A stretch of 64,000 bases of DNA from Leptolyngbya sp. FACHB-60 (GTDB taxonomy: Bacteria > Cyanobacteriota > Cyanobacteriia > Phormidesmidales > Phormidesmidaceae). Within the stretch, counting starts at the first letter, position 1. Each line of letters opens with the position of its first letter. Of the stretch, positions 53,646 to 61,339 are shown piece by piece. The stretch covers positions 1 through 64,000 of the forward strand of contig NZ_JACJOX010000016.1 of NCBI RefSeq assembly GCF_014695775.1, in the 5' to 3' direction. The position numbers were made by a program, and so were the translations under genes. The notes below the pieces were generated by a model. That model made no database searches. It saw only the letters and a list, made by a program, of their open reading frames with translations, and was not told the DNA's origin.

Positions 53646-54272
53646 TCACCCGCTCCGCCGCTGTAGCGTCCAAAACGTTGGCGCTTGCTCGGCGAAAGGG
53701 CCGGTTTTAACGACTTCAAAGCCGTGGCGCTGGTAAAAGCGCACTGCGCCCTCGGTGGAGGTTTCGACGTAGCAAGGGTGATGGGTATGGGTACTTTCAT
53801 CTAGGCCTGGCTGCATGAGCTGGTGGCCAACGCCCTGGCGCTGAGAGCTGGGGCTAACCGCCAGCAACATCAGGTACCAGTGAGGATGGGGCATGGCCTG
53901 GTGGCGATAGTGGTCGAGGGCCAAGGCCGCCTGCCAGCGTGGCAAATACTGTAGGGGCAGGCGAAAGGGCAGCTCGTATAACCCTGCCCGCAACAGGTCT
54001 ATGAGATCGACTGACTGTTCTGGCGGCATCCAAATCACCACGCCTTTGAGGGTTTGGCCATCGCTCAGGCAATAGCTGTGCCCACCCCCAGCGCCGCAGA
54101 TCAGCAGCATGCGAAATAGGTAGGCCATTACTGTCGGGCGATCGCACACATCGGTAGGTACCAGGTAGTGCAACAGCGGATCATCGGCGAAGGCTGCGGT
54201 CAACAGCTCCGTGGCTCCATCGAACTGGGTGGGTTGCAGGGTGGTTAGGGCTAAGGTTTCCATAGGGTTCAC
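53646..54272 (-). CDS. GNAT family N-acetyltransferase
   Basis: This 208-residue acetyltransferase has LLTAAFADDPLLHYLVPTDV at the N-terminus. The acetyl-CoA-binding region is WYLMLLAVSPSSQRQGVGHQ (motif A with Q-x-x-G-x-G, about residues 131-150), followed by PCYVETSTEGAVRFYQRHGF (motif B). This is the GNAT layout seen in enzymes acting on small molecules or antibiotics. ATG overlaps the stop of the small upstream gene by 4 bases, making it the last member of a TetR-small protein-GNAT operon. It is probably controlled by the TetR protein. The substrate is unknown. Confidence 0.88.
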   Translation of the reverse strand: MNPMETLALTTLQPTQFDGATELLTAAFADDPLLHYLVPTDVCDRPTVMAYLFRMLLICGAGGGHSYCLSDGQTLKGVVIWMPPEQSVDLIDLLRAGLYELPFRLPLQYLPRWQAALALDHYRHQAMPHPHWYLMLLAVSPSSQRQGVGHQLMQPGLDESTHTHHPCYVETSTEGAVRFYQRHGFEVVKTGPFAEQAPTFWTLQRRSG

Positions 54273-54469
54273 CAGATTAAGTCGTTGAGAAGCGCGGTCA
54301 ATTTAACGCCGTCAATTTTTACCAGGGTGGACATCCAGCGAATGGCGGCGCGATCGCGATCGACCCCGCAGAGCAGCAGCCACTGCCACCCCGCCCACGC
54401 CAGCACCAGCCAGGGATAGAGCTGGCGGCGGCCATAGCGCAGCCACACCCAAAGCGAACGCAGCATCAT
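54269..54469 (-). CDS. Small membrane-associated protein in TetR-GNAT operon
   Basis: A 66-residue protein with a basic, Trp-rich N-terminus and a hydrophobic segment (YPWLVLAWAGWQWLLLCGV, about residues 18-36). The C-terminal tail is DRDRAAIRWMSTLVKIDGVK. It overlaps the TetR gene by 4 bases and the GNAT gene by 4 bases, which strongly suggests it is translated. I do not recognise a family. It may anchor or accompany the acetyltransferase at the membrane. Confidence 0.6.
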   Translation of the reverse strand: MMLRSLWVWLRYGRRQLYPWLVLAWAGWQWLLLCGVDRDRAAIRWMSTLVKIDGVKLTALLNDLIW

Positions 54470-55050
54470 CGCTTTCCTCCAGGGAATTTTTCCAGGTAGG
54501 CGGTGAGTAGGTCGGCCAAAAGCTCGGCCTGCTGACGGTAGGACACCATTGCTGGGTCGACCATGCGCTCGGAAATCAGCCCGTCAATTAGACAGAGGAT
54601 GTGGGTGGCTATCAGGGGATTGTCGAGCTGGAGGGCAGTCATGATTTCGTCGCGCGATCGCATCGCGACCCGCTGCACCGCCTCATTCACCCGCGACTGC
54701 CCCACCCCCGCCTGCTGATAAAAATCCATCATCAGCAAGGTCTGCTTAATGAAGTAGTCTTCGTTGGCTTCTAGAAAATCGCCTAAGGCCAAAATGCGCT
54801 CCCTCAAACTGCTCAGCCCTTGAATCTGAGCGGTGGCCCGTAGCAAGTCTTGGGTGGTCAGCTCTTCGATCAGCTGCATAAACAGATCTTCCTTACTGGG
54901 GAAGTAGTAGTACAGCGTGCCGGTGGAAACGCCCAGCGCTTTAGCAATCTGTCGAGTAGTCAGGCTGGCGTAGCCGTGGTCGGCAAATAAGTTAAAGCAC
55001 TGACCTAAAAGCTCTTTACGATACTCGTCGTGGTCAACAACCTTCGGCAT
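54466..55050 (-). CDS. TetR/AcrR family transcriptional regulator
   Basis: This 194-residue repressor has the helix-turn-helix LTTRQIAKALGVSTGTLYYY with FPSKEDLFMQL (about residues 29-57), a textbook TetR DNA-binding domain. The C-terminal ligand/dimerisation domain is helical. A palindrome-like operator lies 8-24 bases upstream of the ATG, so autoregulation is likely. The downstream small protein and GNAT genes overlap in order, so they should respond to the same ligand. The inducer is unknown. Confidence 0.93.
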   Translation of the reverse strand: MPKVVDHDEYRKELLGQCFNLFADHGYASLTTRQIAKALGVSTGTLYYYFPSKEDLFMQLIEELTTQDLLRATAQIQGLSSLRERILALGDFLEANEDYFIKQTLLMMDFYQQAGVGQSRVNEAVQRVAMRSRDEIMTALQLDNPLIATHILCLIDGLISERMVDPAMVSYRQQAELLADLLTAYLEKFPGGKR

Positions 55051-55057
55051 TCTTTTT

Positions 55058-55074
55058 TAACTGAGCGCTCGTTA
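55058..55074. promoter_or_regulatory. Predicted TetR operator
   Basis: TAACTGAGCGCTCGTTA has outer TAAC/GTTA arms and the perfect inner palindrome GAGCGCTC. It is placed 8 bases before the TetR start codon, the expected position for an autoregulatory operator of this family. Confidence 0.65.
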
Positions 55075-55261
55075 TTTTTAAGAGTAGCACAGGTTTTTTG
55101 ATCGTCAACTTTGCCCAATTAGTGAGCTGGTTGTCCAGTCTGGTTAGAGATTGGAACCGCGATCGCCCAGCCAACAGACCTTAAAAATTTGCCCAGCCGT
55201 CTGCAATTCTGCGGGCAGGGACATAGCAAAAAACCAGCGGCAAACTGTATTGCTTTGCGGG

Positions 55262-56077
55262 CTACAGATGCAGAAATTTCTCCAAGGCGGCAACCATGGC
55301 CGGGGGCCAGCGGCGCACGGTGCCAACCCAGTCTAAATCTTTGTAGCGGTGATCGAGGCCCATGACGGCGACCCAGTTGCTTTCGGCTTCGCCACTTTGG
55401 CCCTGGCCCCAGAGGGCGGCGGTGAGGGCAGCGCGAGCATCGGCGAAGTTGGGGTAGCGGCGGGTGAGGCTGCGAAACTGGCGAATGGCTTCTTCGGCGT
55501 GGCCCAGTTGGTATTCGGCCAGGGCGGCGTTGACCCGGGCAAAGGCAAATTTGGGGTCGAGATCGGCGGCTTTTTGGTAGTCGGCCAGGGCTATTTCCCA
55601 GTTGCCTAGACCGGCCTGGGCGTTGCCCCGATTGTTGTAGGCAGCTGCATCATCGGGGTTCAAGGCAAGCACTTGGCTGTAGTCGGCGATCGCATCCTCC
55701 CACCGCCCCAAGCCTTCTAAAGCCGCTCCCCGATTGAGGTAAGGATCGGGCTGGGCCGGGGCCAGAGTCACCGCCTGGTTGTAGTCTTCCAGCGCTTCAG
55801 CCAGCTTGTTTTGGCTCACTCGCACGTTGCCCCGGTTGCTCCACAGGGCAGCTTCGTTGGGCAAGTAGTCGATCAGCTGGCTCCAGTAGGTTTCAGCCTC
55901 GACAAACTGCCCCTTTTGGGAGGCGGTAAAGGCTTTTTGACGCAGGTCAGAAATCTCCTGCACCACCTGGGGGGAAAGGTCTGCCAGGGTGGATTGTGCT
56001 TGGGCAGGGAGACCCCAACCCGTGACACATAGCAGGCAGAGCAAAGCTATTACTAGAGGCCGAAAAACTAAATTCAT
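55262..56077 (-). CDS. Secreted tetratricopeptide repeat protein
   Basis: This 271-residue protein has a clear signal peptide (FRPLVIALLCLLCVTGWGLP, cleavage near AQA-QS, about residue 28). At least four TPR units follow: ALWSNRGNVRVSQNKLAEAL, DPYLNRGAALEGLGRWEDAI, AAYNNRGNAQAGLGNWEIAL and FAFARVNAALAEYQLGHAEE. It is probably periplasmic or thylakoid-lumenal and involved in protein-protein contacts. ATG 56077 shares one base with the stop of the higA-like gene (TGATG). A GTG one codon earlier is possible. Position downstream of a toxin-antitoxin pair may be coincidental. Confidence 0.87.
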   Translation of the reverse strand: MNLVFRPLVIALLCLLCVTGWGLPAQAQSTLADLSPQVVQEISDLRQKAFTASQKGQFVEAETYWSQLIDYLPNEAALWSNRGNVRVSQNKLAEALEDYNQAVTLAPAQPDPYLNRGAALEGLGRWEDAIADYSQVLALNPDDAAAYNNRGNAQAGLGNWEIALADYQKAADLDPKFAFARVNAALAEYQLGHAEEAIRQFRSLTRRYPNFADARAALTAALWGQGQSGEAESNWVAVMGLDHRYKDLDWVGTVRRWPPAMVAALEKFLHL

Positions 56078-56484
56078 CACAGTGGGCGAGGAAAGAATGC
56101 GGCGGGTGAAATATGAAAAAAATCAGCCAGCTTTTCAATGTGCTCAACGGTGAAATTGCGTTGGCCATTGAGAATGGCCGAAACAATAGACTCGGTCTTA
56201 AAGACGGGAACCAAATCCTTCTGTTTGAGCCTAAACTCATCCATCAGTGCACGAAGTAAGTCGATGCCGCTTAGGTCTGGCATTGACACATGCTGCTCTT
56301 CATATTCATAGACAAGCATGCCTAGAACATTGAGATAGTCTTGCTTTTCTGACGTTATGTCTTCAGCATCTACCAGGCTGTCAATCACGTTTTGTACGGC
56401 TAGAAACTGCTCCTCCGTTCTGATCGGTCGAGGCGGAAATTTTTGCAAGAGCTGAAGGTAGCTTTCTGGCCCAGTGGCAAACAT
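56077..56484 (-). CDS. higA: HigA-type antitoxin (XRE family)
   Basis: This 135-residue protein has an N-terminal helical toxin-binding region (IRTEEQFLAVQNVIDSLVDA; QDYLNVLGMLVYEYEEQHVS). A C-terminal helix-turn-helix follows: DEFRLKQKDLVPVFKTESIV, then SAILNGQRNFTVEHIEKLAD. This matches cyanobacterial HigA antitoxins, which neutralise HigB and repress their own operon. It follows the toxin gene by 85 bases in toxin-first order, characteristic of higBA. It ends inside the start of the TPR gene. Confidence 0.88.
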   Translation of the reverse strand: MFATGPESYLQLLQKFPPRPIRTEEQFLAVQNVIDSLVDAEDITSEKQDYLNVLGMLVYEYEEQHVSMPDLSGIDLLRALMDEFRLKQKDLVPVFKTESIVSAILNGQRNFTVEHIEKLADFFHISPAAFFPRPL

Positions 56485-56569
56485 GGTGGATTCCTCTACT
56501 GCTTGCGATCGCTAGTTTTCTAGTAAATTGTTCTTTGCCCACGTCGTGCTCTGAAACTGGCCTGTTAGA

Positions 56570-56872
56570 TCACTCATACCAGTTGTCTTTTTTCCAGTTG
56601 TTCTTGTCATACTCGGCATGGGTAAGAACGTTGCGGATAAACACTTTTTGGTAGGTATAGTCAATCAACGTGATCAGGCGATATTTATTGCCGCCTATAT
56701 TGAAAACTGTCAGGTTGCCAACTGAGTCGGCAGTCGGAAATACTCTGCGCACTTCAGCCAGGTTTTGCCATCTGGCTATAAACGTCAGCTTATACCAAAG
56801 CAGTAAGCTGGGTTTTGAGTCAGGGTGGTTCTCCCAAAACGCTACCAGACGAGCACGAGTAATAATGTGCAT
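56570..56872 (-). CDS. higB: HigB-type toxin (RelE superfamily mRNA interferase)
   Basis: This 100-residue toxin shows the HigB family sequence: RARLVAFWENHPDSKPSLLL, WYKLTFIARWQNLAEVRRVF, FNIGGNKYRLITLIDYTYQK and VFIRNVLTHAEYDKNNWKKD. Basic and aromatic residues in the last part form the ribosome-dependent nuclease site in characterised members. Size and order (toxin before antitoxin) fit higBA. The gene pair can act in plasmid- or island-stabilisation or stress response. Confidence 0.92.
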   Translation of the reverse strand: MHIITRARLVAFWENHPDSKPSLLLWYKLTFIARWQNLAEVRRVFPTADSVGNLTVFNIGGNKYRLITLIDYTYQKVFIRNVLTHAEYDKNNWKKDNWYE

Positions 56873-56949
56873 GAGCTTGGGTAAGTCACTCTGAATCTTA
56901 GCAAATTGCGAAGTTTACTGCCGGCCTGGCAGTTTGGATATGCAATGGT

Positions 56950-57477
56950 TCAAACAAACCCCAGGTCGTTGCTGCGCCCGGCGTGGGCGAGGGCGAGTTG
57001 GTGATACTTTTGGGCGTGCTCTAGCAGTTCTAGGGCCTGCTGATCGGAGACCTGGCGCACCACTTTACCGGGAACGCCTATAACGAGCGATCGCTTCGGC
57101 ACATCCTTGGTCACCACCGCACCGGCCCCAATAATGCTACCGGTGCCCACCCGCACCCCGTCCAGCACGATCGCCCCAATGCCAATCAGGCAGCCCCGCT
57201 CAATGTGGGCGCTGTGAATGACGGCCCGGTGGCCGACGGTGACGTAATCTTCGAGCACCGTCGGCTGACCGGGGTCGCCGTGGAGAATTGCGCCGTCCTG
57301 CACATTGCTATAGGCACCGACTTCAATGCGTTCGACATCACCGCGCAGCACGGCACCATACCAAATGTTGCAGCCTTCATGGAGCGTAATTTGGCCCATC
57401 ACCGTGGCGTTGGGGGCCACAAACGCCGCCTGAGACAGGTCGGGTCGAGGCCAGAGCGAGCTAGAGGACGAGGCCAT
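56950..57477 (-). CDS. Gamma-carbonic anhydrase-like hexapeptide protein
   Basis: This 175-residue left-handed beta-helix protein has AAFVAPNATVMGQITLHEGC, NIWYGAVLRGDVERIEVGAY, SNVQDGAILHGDPGQPTVLE, VTVGHRAVIHSAHIERG and LIGIGAIVLDGVRVGTGSII. The HGD and IHSAHI histidines are the zinc ligands of gamma-class carbonic anhydrases. ATG 57477 is chosen, with GGAGG about 10 bases upstream. A TTG six codons earlier is less likely. It is the stand-alone form (no RbcS-like repeats as in CcmM). Carbonic anhydrase activity is unproven for many such proteins. Confidence 0.88.
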   Translation of the reverse strand: MASSSSSLWPRPDLSQAAFVAPNATVMGQITLHEGCNIWYGAVLRGDVERIEVGAYSNVQDGAILHGDPGQPTVLEDYVTVGHRAVIHSAHIERGCLIGIGAIVLDGVRVGTGSIIGAGAVVTKDVPKRSLVIGVPGKVVRQVSDQQALELLEHAQKYHQLALAHAGRSNDLGFV

Positions 57478-57652
57478 AACCAGAGAAACCTCCAAAGGTG
57501 TTCTAAAAAAAGTTGGCGGTTTCAGCGAATGGGATGCCCCGACTACGGAGAGAGCCGAGTTCCCACAGGTATAATACGTCTAACGTCCGTTGCCGCATTT
57601 GTTTGCCGCCCTTTATATTTGTCCTACAGAGGACACGTCTGGTTTCAGCCCA

Positions 57653-58165
57653 ATGGTCAACTCCGCCTTGCAGTACCCCATCTATGGGCCAGAAATCCAG
57701 TGCCCTCACTGCCGTCAAGCGATTCCGGCCTTGACGCTGACCGACACGTACCTGTGCACCCGCCACGGTGCCTTTGAGGCTAACCCCGACTCCAAGGAGC
57801 TAGTGCATCTCCAGTCGGGTCGGCACTGGCGTCGGTGGGAGGGTGAATGGTATCGCCAACACACCCATCCTGACGGCATTCGCTTTGAGATTCACGAGGC
57901 GCTCGATCGCCTCTACACCCAGGGCTATCGGGCCACGCGGGTGATTATCGCCGAGCGCTACCAAGAGCTGGTCAATTCCTACCTAGAGCGCAACAACCCC
58001 TGGCGCGGGCAGATGGAAACCTCTACTGCGCCCAAGCTCTACGGTCTGCCGGTAGAGTTTAGCCCCCCCGCCGAGGCTGATTCCCGCTGGGCGGTGATCA
58101 ACTTCAGCCTTGAAAAAGAGCCCGGCGTGCCGGTGCGCTATCCCTATTTCCGTCTTTTTGAGTAG
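57653..58165 (+). CDS. TIGR02652-like cyanobacterial conserved protein
   Basis: This 170-residue protein has an N-terminal zinc-ribbon-like part (IQCPHCRQAIPALTLTDTYL, then CTRHGAFEANP) followed by LVHLQSGRHWRRWEGEWYRQ and HEALDRLYTQGYRATRVIIA. The layout agrees with the cyanobacterial TIGR02652 family of unknown function. ATG 57653 is the best start. The frame is open upstream but with a poor leader. It is divergent from the carbonic anhydrase-like gene and precedes the VOC gene by 20 bases, probably in one operon. Confidence 0.75.
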   Translation: MVNSALQYPIYGPEIQCPHCRQAIPALTLTDTYLCTRHGAFEANPDSKELVHLQSGRHWRRWEGEWYRQHTHPDGIRFEIHEALDRLYTQGYRATRVIIAERYQELVNSYLERNNPWRGQMETSTAPKLYGLPVEFSPPAEADSRWAVINFSLEKEPGVPVRYPYFRLFE

Positions 58166-58185
58166 CTCTCTGAGCCGCCCGCCCG

Positions 58186-58617
58186 ATGCTCCACCACGCG
58201 TCAATTCGCACTCAGGATATTCACCGCGCGATCGCCTTCTACGAAGCCCTGGGATTTACCGTCCACGAACGCTTTACCGCTGGCATTACCCTGGCCTGCT
58301 GGATGGAGGGTCTGGGGGGCCGCATTGAGCTAATTCAGGTGCCGGAGCCGCGCCCCGCTGCTGATGCCTTTGGCGATGAGCACTACAGTGGCTATTATCA
58401 TCTATCCTTTGATCTCACCGAGGCGACCTCCAGCCTGCCTTTGTGGCTAGAGGAGCTGCGCCAGCGGTTTGAGCAATCGGCGGCGGCGATGCCCAAGGTG
58501 CTGCTGGAACCCCAGCAGCAAATCATCGGCGATCGCGTCTATGAGGTGGCCTTTCTCGCCGATGCCGACGGGCTGCCTTTGGAATTTATTCGAGTGCTGG
58601 GCTATGTCCAACCCTGA
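58186..58617 (+). CDS. VOC family protein (glyoxalase I-like)
   Basis: This 143-residue protein has the vicinal-oxygen-chelate fold pattern. His in MLHHASIRTQDIHRAIAFYE, Glu in GGRIELIQVPEP, His in YYHLSFDLTEATSS and Glu in ADGLPLEFIRVLGY supply the four metal ligands at roughly residues 4, 47, 68 and 135. Size fits a single-domain lactoylglutathione lyase relative. The substrate may be methylglyoxal-glutathione or another small molecule. Its end overlaps the AAA ATPase gene by 14 bases. Confidence 0.9.
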   Translation: MLHHASIRTQDIHRAIAFYEALGFTVHERFTAGITLACWMEGLGGRIELIQVPEPRPAADAFGDEHYSGYYHLSFDLTEATSSLPLWLEELRQRFEQSAAAMPKVLLEPQQQIIGDRVYEVAFLADADGLPLEFIRVLGYVQP

Positions 58618-60091
58618 GGGGTCGACTTTTGAGAAAATGACTCCGTTTACCGACAACTGGGCCTACCTAAAAACCGAGCTGGCTTGGCTCGATCGCCTGC
58701 TGATGGTGGCCGTATCGCGGCAAAAGCGCGAGCTGCAAGAGCTGGACGACTTTGCCCTCTCTGGCGAAGACCGGGTCACCCGCCACTGGTGGAAGGGCAT
58801 TATTAGCCTCAACGGCCAGCCCAACTACGACAACGCCCGCCCACCCAAGACCCAGCGCCCCAGCGGCAGCTATGCCCAGCAGTTAGAGGCCCGCATTTTG
58901 GCCAGCCAGCGGCAGGGAGTGGTGCTAGCTCTGCCCCAGCTGCGCGATCGCCTCCAGCTGACGATGTTTGAAAAAAACGTGCTGCTGCTGGCCCTGGCCC
59001 CCGAGGTCAACCAGCGGTTTGGGCGGCTCTACAGCTACCTACACTACCAACACGACGAGTCTGACTGGGATTTGCCCACGGTCGATCTGTGCCTGCGGCT
59101 GCTGTGTAGAAATGACCAGGAGTGGCGGCGATCGCGCCCCTTGATTGCCCCCAACAGTCGCCTGTCAAACCTGGGTTTGGTGGAGTGGCTCAACGCCGAA
59201 GACACAACCCTACTCAGCCGCCACCTGCGCCTCACCGAAGATCTCACCACCTATTTGCTCTCTGAGGAACCTGACCCCGCCACCCTCGATGCCTGGGCCA
59301 TGGCTCCTGCGATAGAAGCGGAGGAAGCCTCAGAAGTTCCGGCCGAAAGCTGGAATAGCCTGGTGCTACCCGAGCCTCAGCTAGCCCAGCTCAGAACCGT
59401 AGCGGCCGCCGCCCGCGCCACTGACGGCACTATGGTGCTACTGGCCGGCCCCAACGGCACCGGCAAGACCCTCGCTGCGAAGGTGCTCGCCGCCGAGCTA
59501 GAGCTGCTGCTAGTGATGGTTGACCTGGCGGCGATCGCCCCCGACGAAGAGGGCAACGTCCCCGAACTCGACGATTTGGTCAACCTGCCGCCCTGCGTGC
59601 TGCTGCTCAAAAATGCGCCCCACTGGTTTGGTCGCAACCCCACCATCGAAGCGGCTCTGGTGCAGTCGTGGGGCATTCAGCGTCGCCGCCAGCCGGGGTT
59701 AACGCTCCTAGCTAGCCCCTACCTGCAAAGCATCAAACCATCGTGGCGACAGGCCATGACCGGAGTAATCGAGTTCCCCAGACCCGATGCCGCCGCCCGT
59801 GAGCTACTGTGGAAGCGGTCTATCCCCACGGGCGTCAAAAAAGAGCGCACCCTGCGGTGGCCTCAGATTGCTCAGCAGCTGCCGTTAACCGGTGGTGAAA
59901 TCGTTATCCTAGCCCAGACTGCCGTTGCCCTGGCCCAGCAAGCTGACCCCCCATTGCTGACGGTCGAAGGGCTGCACCAAAGCCTGGCCCTGCACCATCC
60001 GGGTCTGAAACTGCCCAAGACAAAGGCGGCGCGATCGCCCAAGTCTGATCAAAAAGGGTTATCGCAGCGAACCAAATCTAAAAAAGCCTAG
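58604..60091 (+). CDS. AAA-type ATPase with degenerate Walker B
   Basis: This 495-residue protein has an N-terminal helical half (RQKRELQELDDFALSGEDRV; MFEKNVLLLALAPEVNQRFG) that resembles the non-catalytic half of two-domain AAA proteins. A P-loop follows, LLAGPNGTGKTLAAKVLAAE, with Lys at about residue 288. The expected Walker B Asp-Glu is replaced: the strand reads CVLLLKNAPHWFG. A sensor-like region (PGLTLLASPYLQSIKPSWRQ) and EFPRPDAAARELLWKRSIP follow, as in AAA proteins. The C-terminus is basic. ATG 58604 is preferred, with ATG 58637 as alternative. It probably binds ATP with weak hydrolysis. Function is unknown. Confidence 0.75.
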   Translation: MSNPEGSTFEKMTPFTDNWAYLKTELAWLDRLLMVAVSRQKRELQELDDFALSGEDRVTRHWWKGIISLNGQPNYDNARPPKTQRPSGSYAQQLEARILASQRQGVVLALPQLRDRLQLTMFEKNVLLLALAPEVNQRFGRLYSYLHYQHDESDWDLPTVDLCLRLLCRNDQEWRRSRPLIAPNSRLSNLGLVEWLNAEDTTLLSRHLRLTEDLTTYLLSEEPDPATLDAWAMAPAIEAEEASEVPAESWNSLVLPEPQLAQLRTVAAAARATDGTMVLLAGPNGTGKTLAAKVLAAELELLLVMVDLAAIAPDEEGNVPELDDLVNLPPCVLLLKNAPHWFGRNPTIEAALVQSWGIQRRRQPGLTLLASPYLQSIKPSWRQAMTGVIEFPRPDAAARELLWKRSIPTGVKKERTLRWPQIAQQLPLTGGEIVILAQTAVALAQQADPPLLTVEGLHQSLALHHPGLKLPKTKAARSPKSDQKGLSQRTKSKKA

Positions 60092-60120
60092 CGTTAGCCT
60101 AAGTCCGCACCGTGAAACCG

Positions 60121-60378
60121 CTACAGTTCGCTGGGGCTATCTGGCGCAACGACTTCACCAGGCTCTGGTATCAGCACCGTCGGCTTGTTATCCACTAAAT
60201 CTGAGAGGCCATCGATCGCAATATTCATGTCGCCACAGGCTGACCTCAGCGCCGCCTGAAATTGGGCGGTGTCGTCGCCGTAACCACAGCGCTCAGTAGC
60301 GATCGCCAGCCCTTCACTGGCATTCGCCTTGGCGCAATCTACTAAAATTACTCCCGTCAGCGGAGATGAGCTAGCCAT
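60121..60378 (-). CDS. Small conserved hypothetical protein
   Basis: An 85-residue soluble acidic protein: TGVILVDCAKANASEGLAIA, TERCGYGDDTAQFQAALRSA and CGDMNIAIDGLSDLVDNKPT, ending in a Pro/Glu-rich tail. Three cysteines are present (about residues 15, 31 and 48). ATG 60378 is preferred over an upstream in-frame start that adds a basic hydrophobic leader. It is convergent with the AAA ATPase gene. No family is recognised. Confidence 0.5.
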   Translation of the reverse strand: MASSSPLTGVILVDCAKANASEGLAIATERCGYGDDTAQFQAALRSACGDMNIAIDGLSDLVDNKPTVLIPEPGEVVAPDSPSEL

Positions 60379-60586
60379 AGCAAAAATATTTCTAAACGGC
60401 GATCGTTCAATCAATCTCCAAACTAGGATCGTCACTAACCTCACACATCTAACCTACGAAGGACATACCATCGCAAAACATCCTCAAGTTAGGGGCTTTT
60501 GAACCCCAATGTCCCGCATTAGGCAGATGAGACTATTAAGCCGCTGCGGTTAGATAAAGGAGAACGGACTCCGAAGAGACATAACT

Positions 60587-61120
60587 ATGAGCATCAACAT
60601 TGGCCTTTCCGAACAAGAGCGCCAGGGTGTAACCGAAATCCTCAACAAGGTTTTGGCCGACGCCTACCTGTTACTGATTAAAACTAAGAAGTACCACTGG
60701 GATGTAGTTGGCCCTCAATTCCGCACCCTCCACGAACTGTGGAAAGAGCACTACGAAGCCCTCACCATTAGCATTGACTCCGTAGCTGAGCGGGTGCGCC
60801 AGCTCAACGGCTACCCCCTGGGCACCGCCGAAGGATTTCTCAAGAATGCTTCTTTGAAAGAGCATCCTGGAGATCTGCCCTCTGCCCAAGAAATGGTTAA
60901 GCGTCTCGTCTCCGATCACGAGCAGATCATTCGCAACCTGCGTGGGTTTGTTGACCAAACCTCCGAAGAATTCCATGACGAGGGCACCTCAGACTTTCTG
61001 ACCGGCCTGATGGAAGCGCATGAAGAAATGGCCTGGATGCTGCGCTCCTTCCTGGATGGCGAAGCCTTCGAATCGAGCGGCACCCGCGACCAAGAGCTAG
61101 CTACTAGCAACCTGGCATAG
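60587..61120 (+). CDS. dps: Dps family ferritin-like protein
   Basis: This 177-residue protein belongs to the Dps/DpsA family that stores iron and protects DNA and cells against peroxide. The inter-subunit ferroxidase site is visible as KTKKYHWDVVGPQFRTLHEL, WKEHYEALTISIDSVAERVR and the following QLNGYPLGTAEGF. The remaining helices include ISDHEQIIRNLRGFVDQTSE-like text (SDHEQIIRNLRGFVDQTSEE) and LMEAHEEMAWMLRSFLDGE. Length is normal. The gene is monocistronic between a convergent small gene and a very strong terminator. Confidence 0.94.
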   Translation: MSINIGLSEQERQGVTEILNKVLADAYLLLIKTKKYHWDVVGPQFRTLHELWKEHYEALTISIDSVAERVRQLNGYPLGTAEGFLKNASLKEHPGDLPSAQEMVKRLVSDHEQIIRNLRGFVDQTSEEFHDEGTSDFLTGLMEAHEEMAWMLRSFLDGEAFESSGTRDQELATSNLA

Positions 61121-61217
61121 GCGGCTTTATCACAGCACTAACTGCTTCGAGTACTTCAGCCGTGAATGCTTAAGCTTGCTCTGGTAATTCTAGCGGCGAG
61201 TCCAACTTAGCCTTGTT

Positions 61218-61266
61218 AAGCACCCCGCCCGTAGGCTTCTTAAAGAAGCCTACGGGCGGGGTGCTT
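61218..61266 (+). terminator. 24-bp perfect hairpin terminator after dps
   Basis: Arms 61218-61241 and 61243-61266 are perfect complements of 24 bases with almost no loop (the innermost pairs open), then TTTTAT follows. It lies about 100 bases after the dps stop and 74 bases before pheT. It is far longer than a typical terminator stem. Confidence 0.85.
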
Positions 61267-61339
61267 TTATTGCCCGCTTGTAACCTAAGCCCCTTCAACC
61301 TATGGGAGGATCAGCTCACCCATCTCACCCGCCTTCTCC

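Noticed and set aside
57205..57777. 190-codon plus-strand frame
   Set aside because: It is antisense to the gamma-carbonic anhydrase-like gene and runs into the TIGR02652-like gene in another frame.
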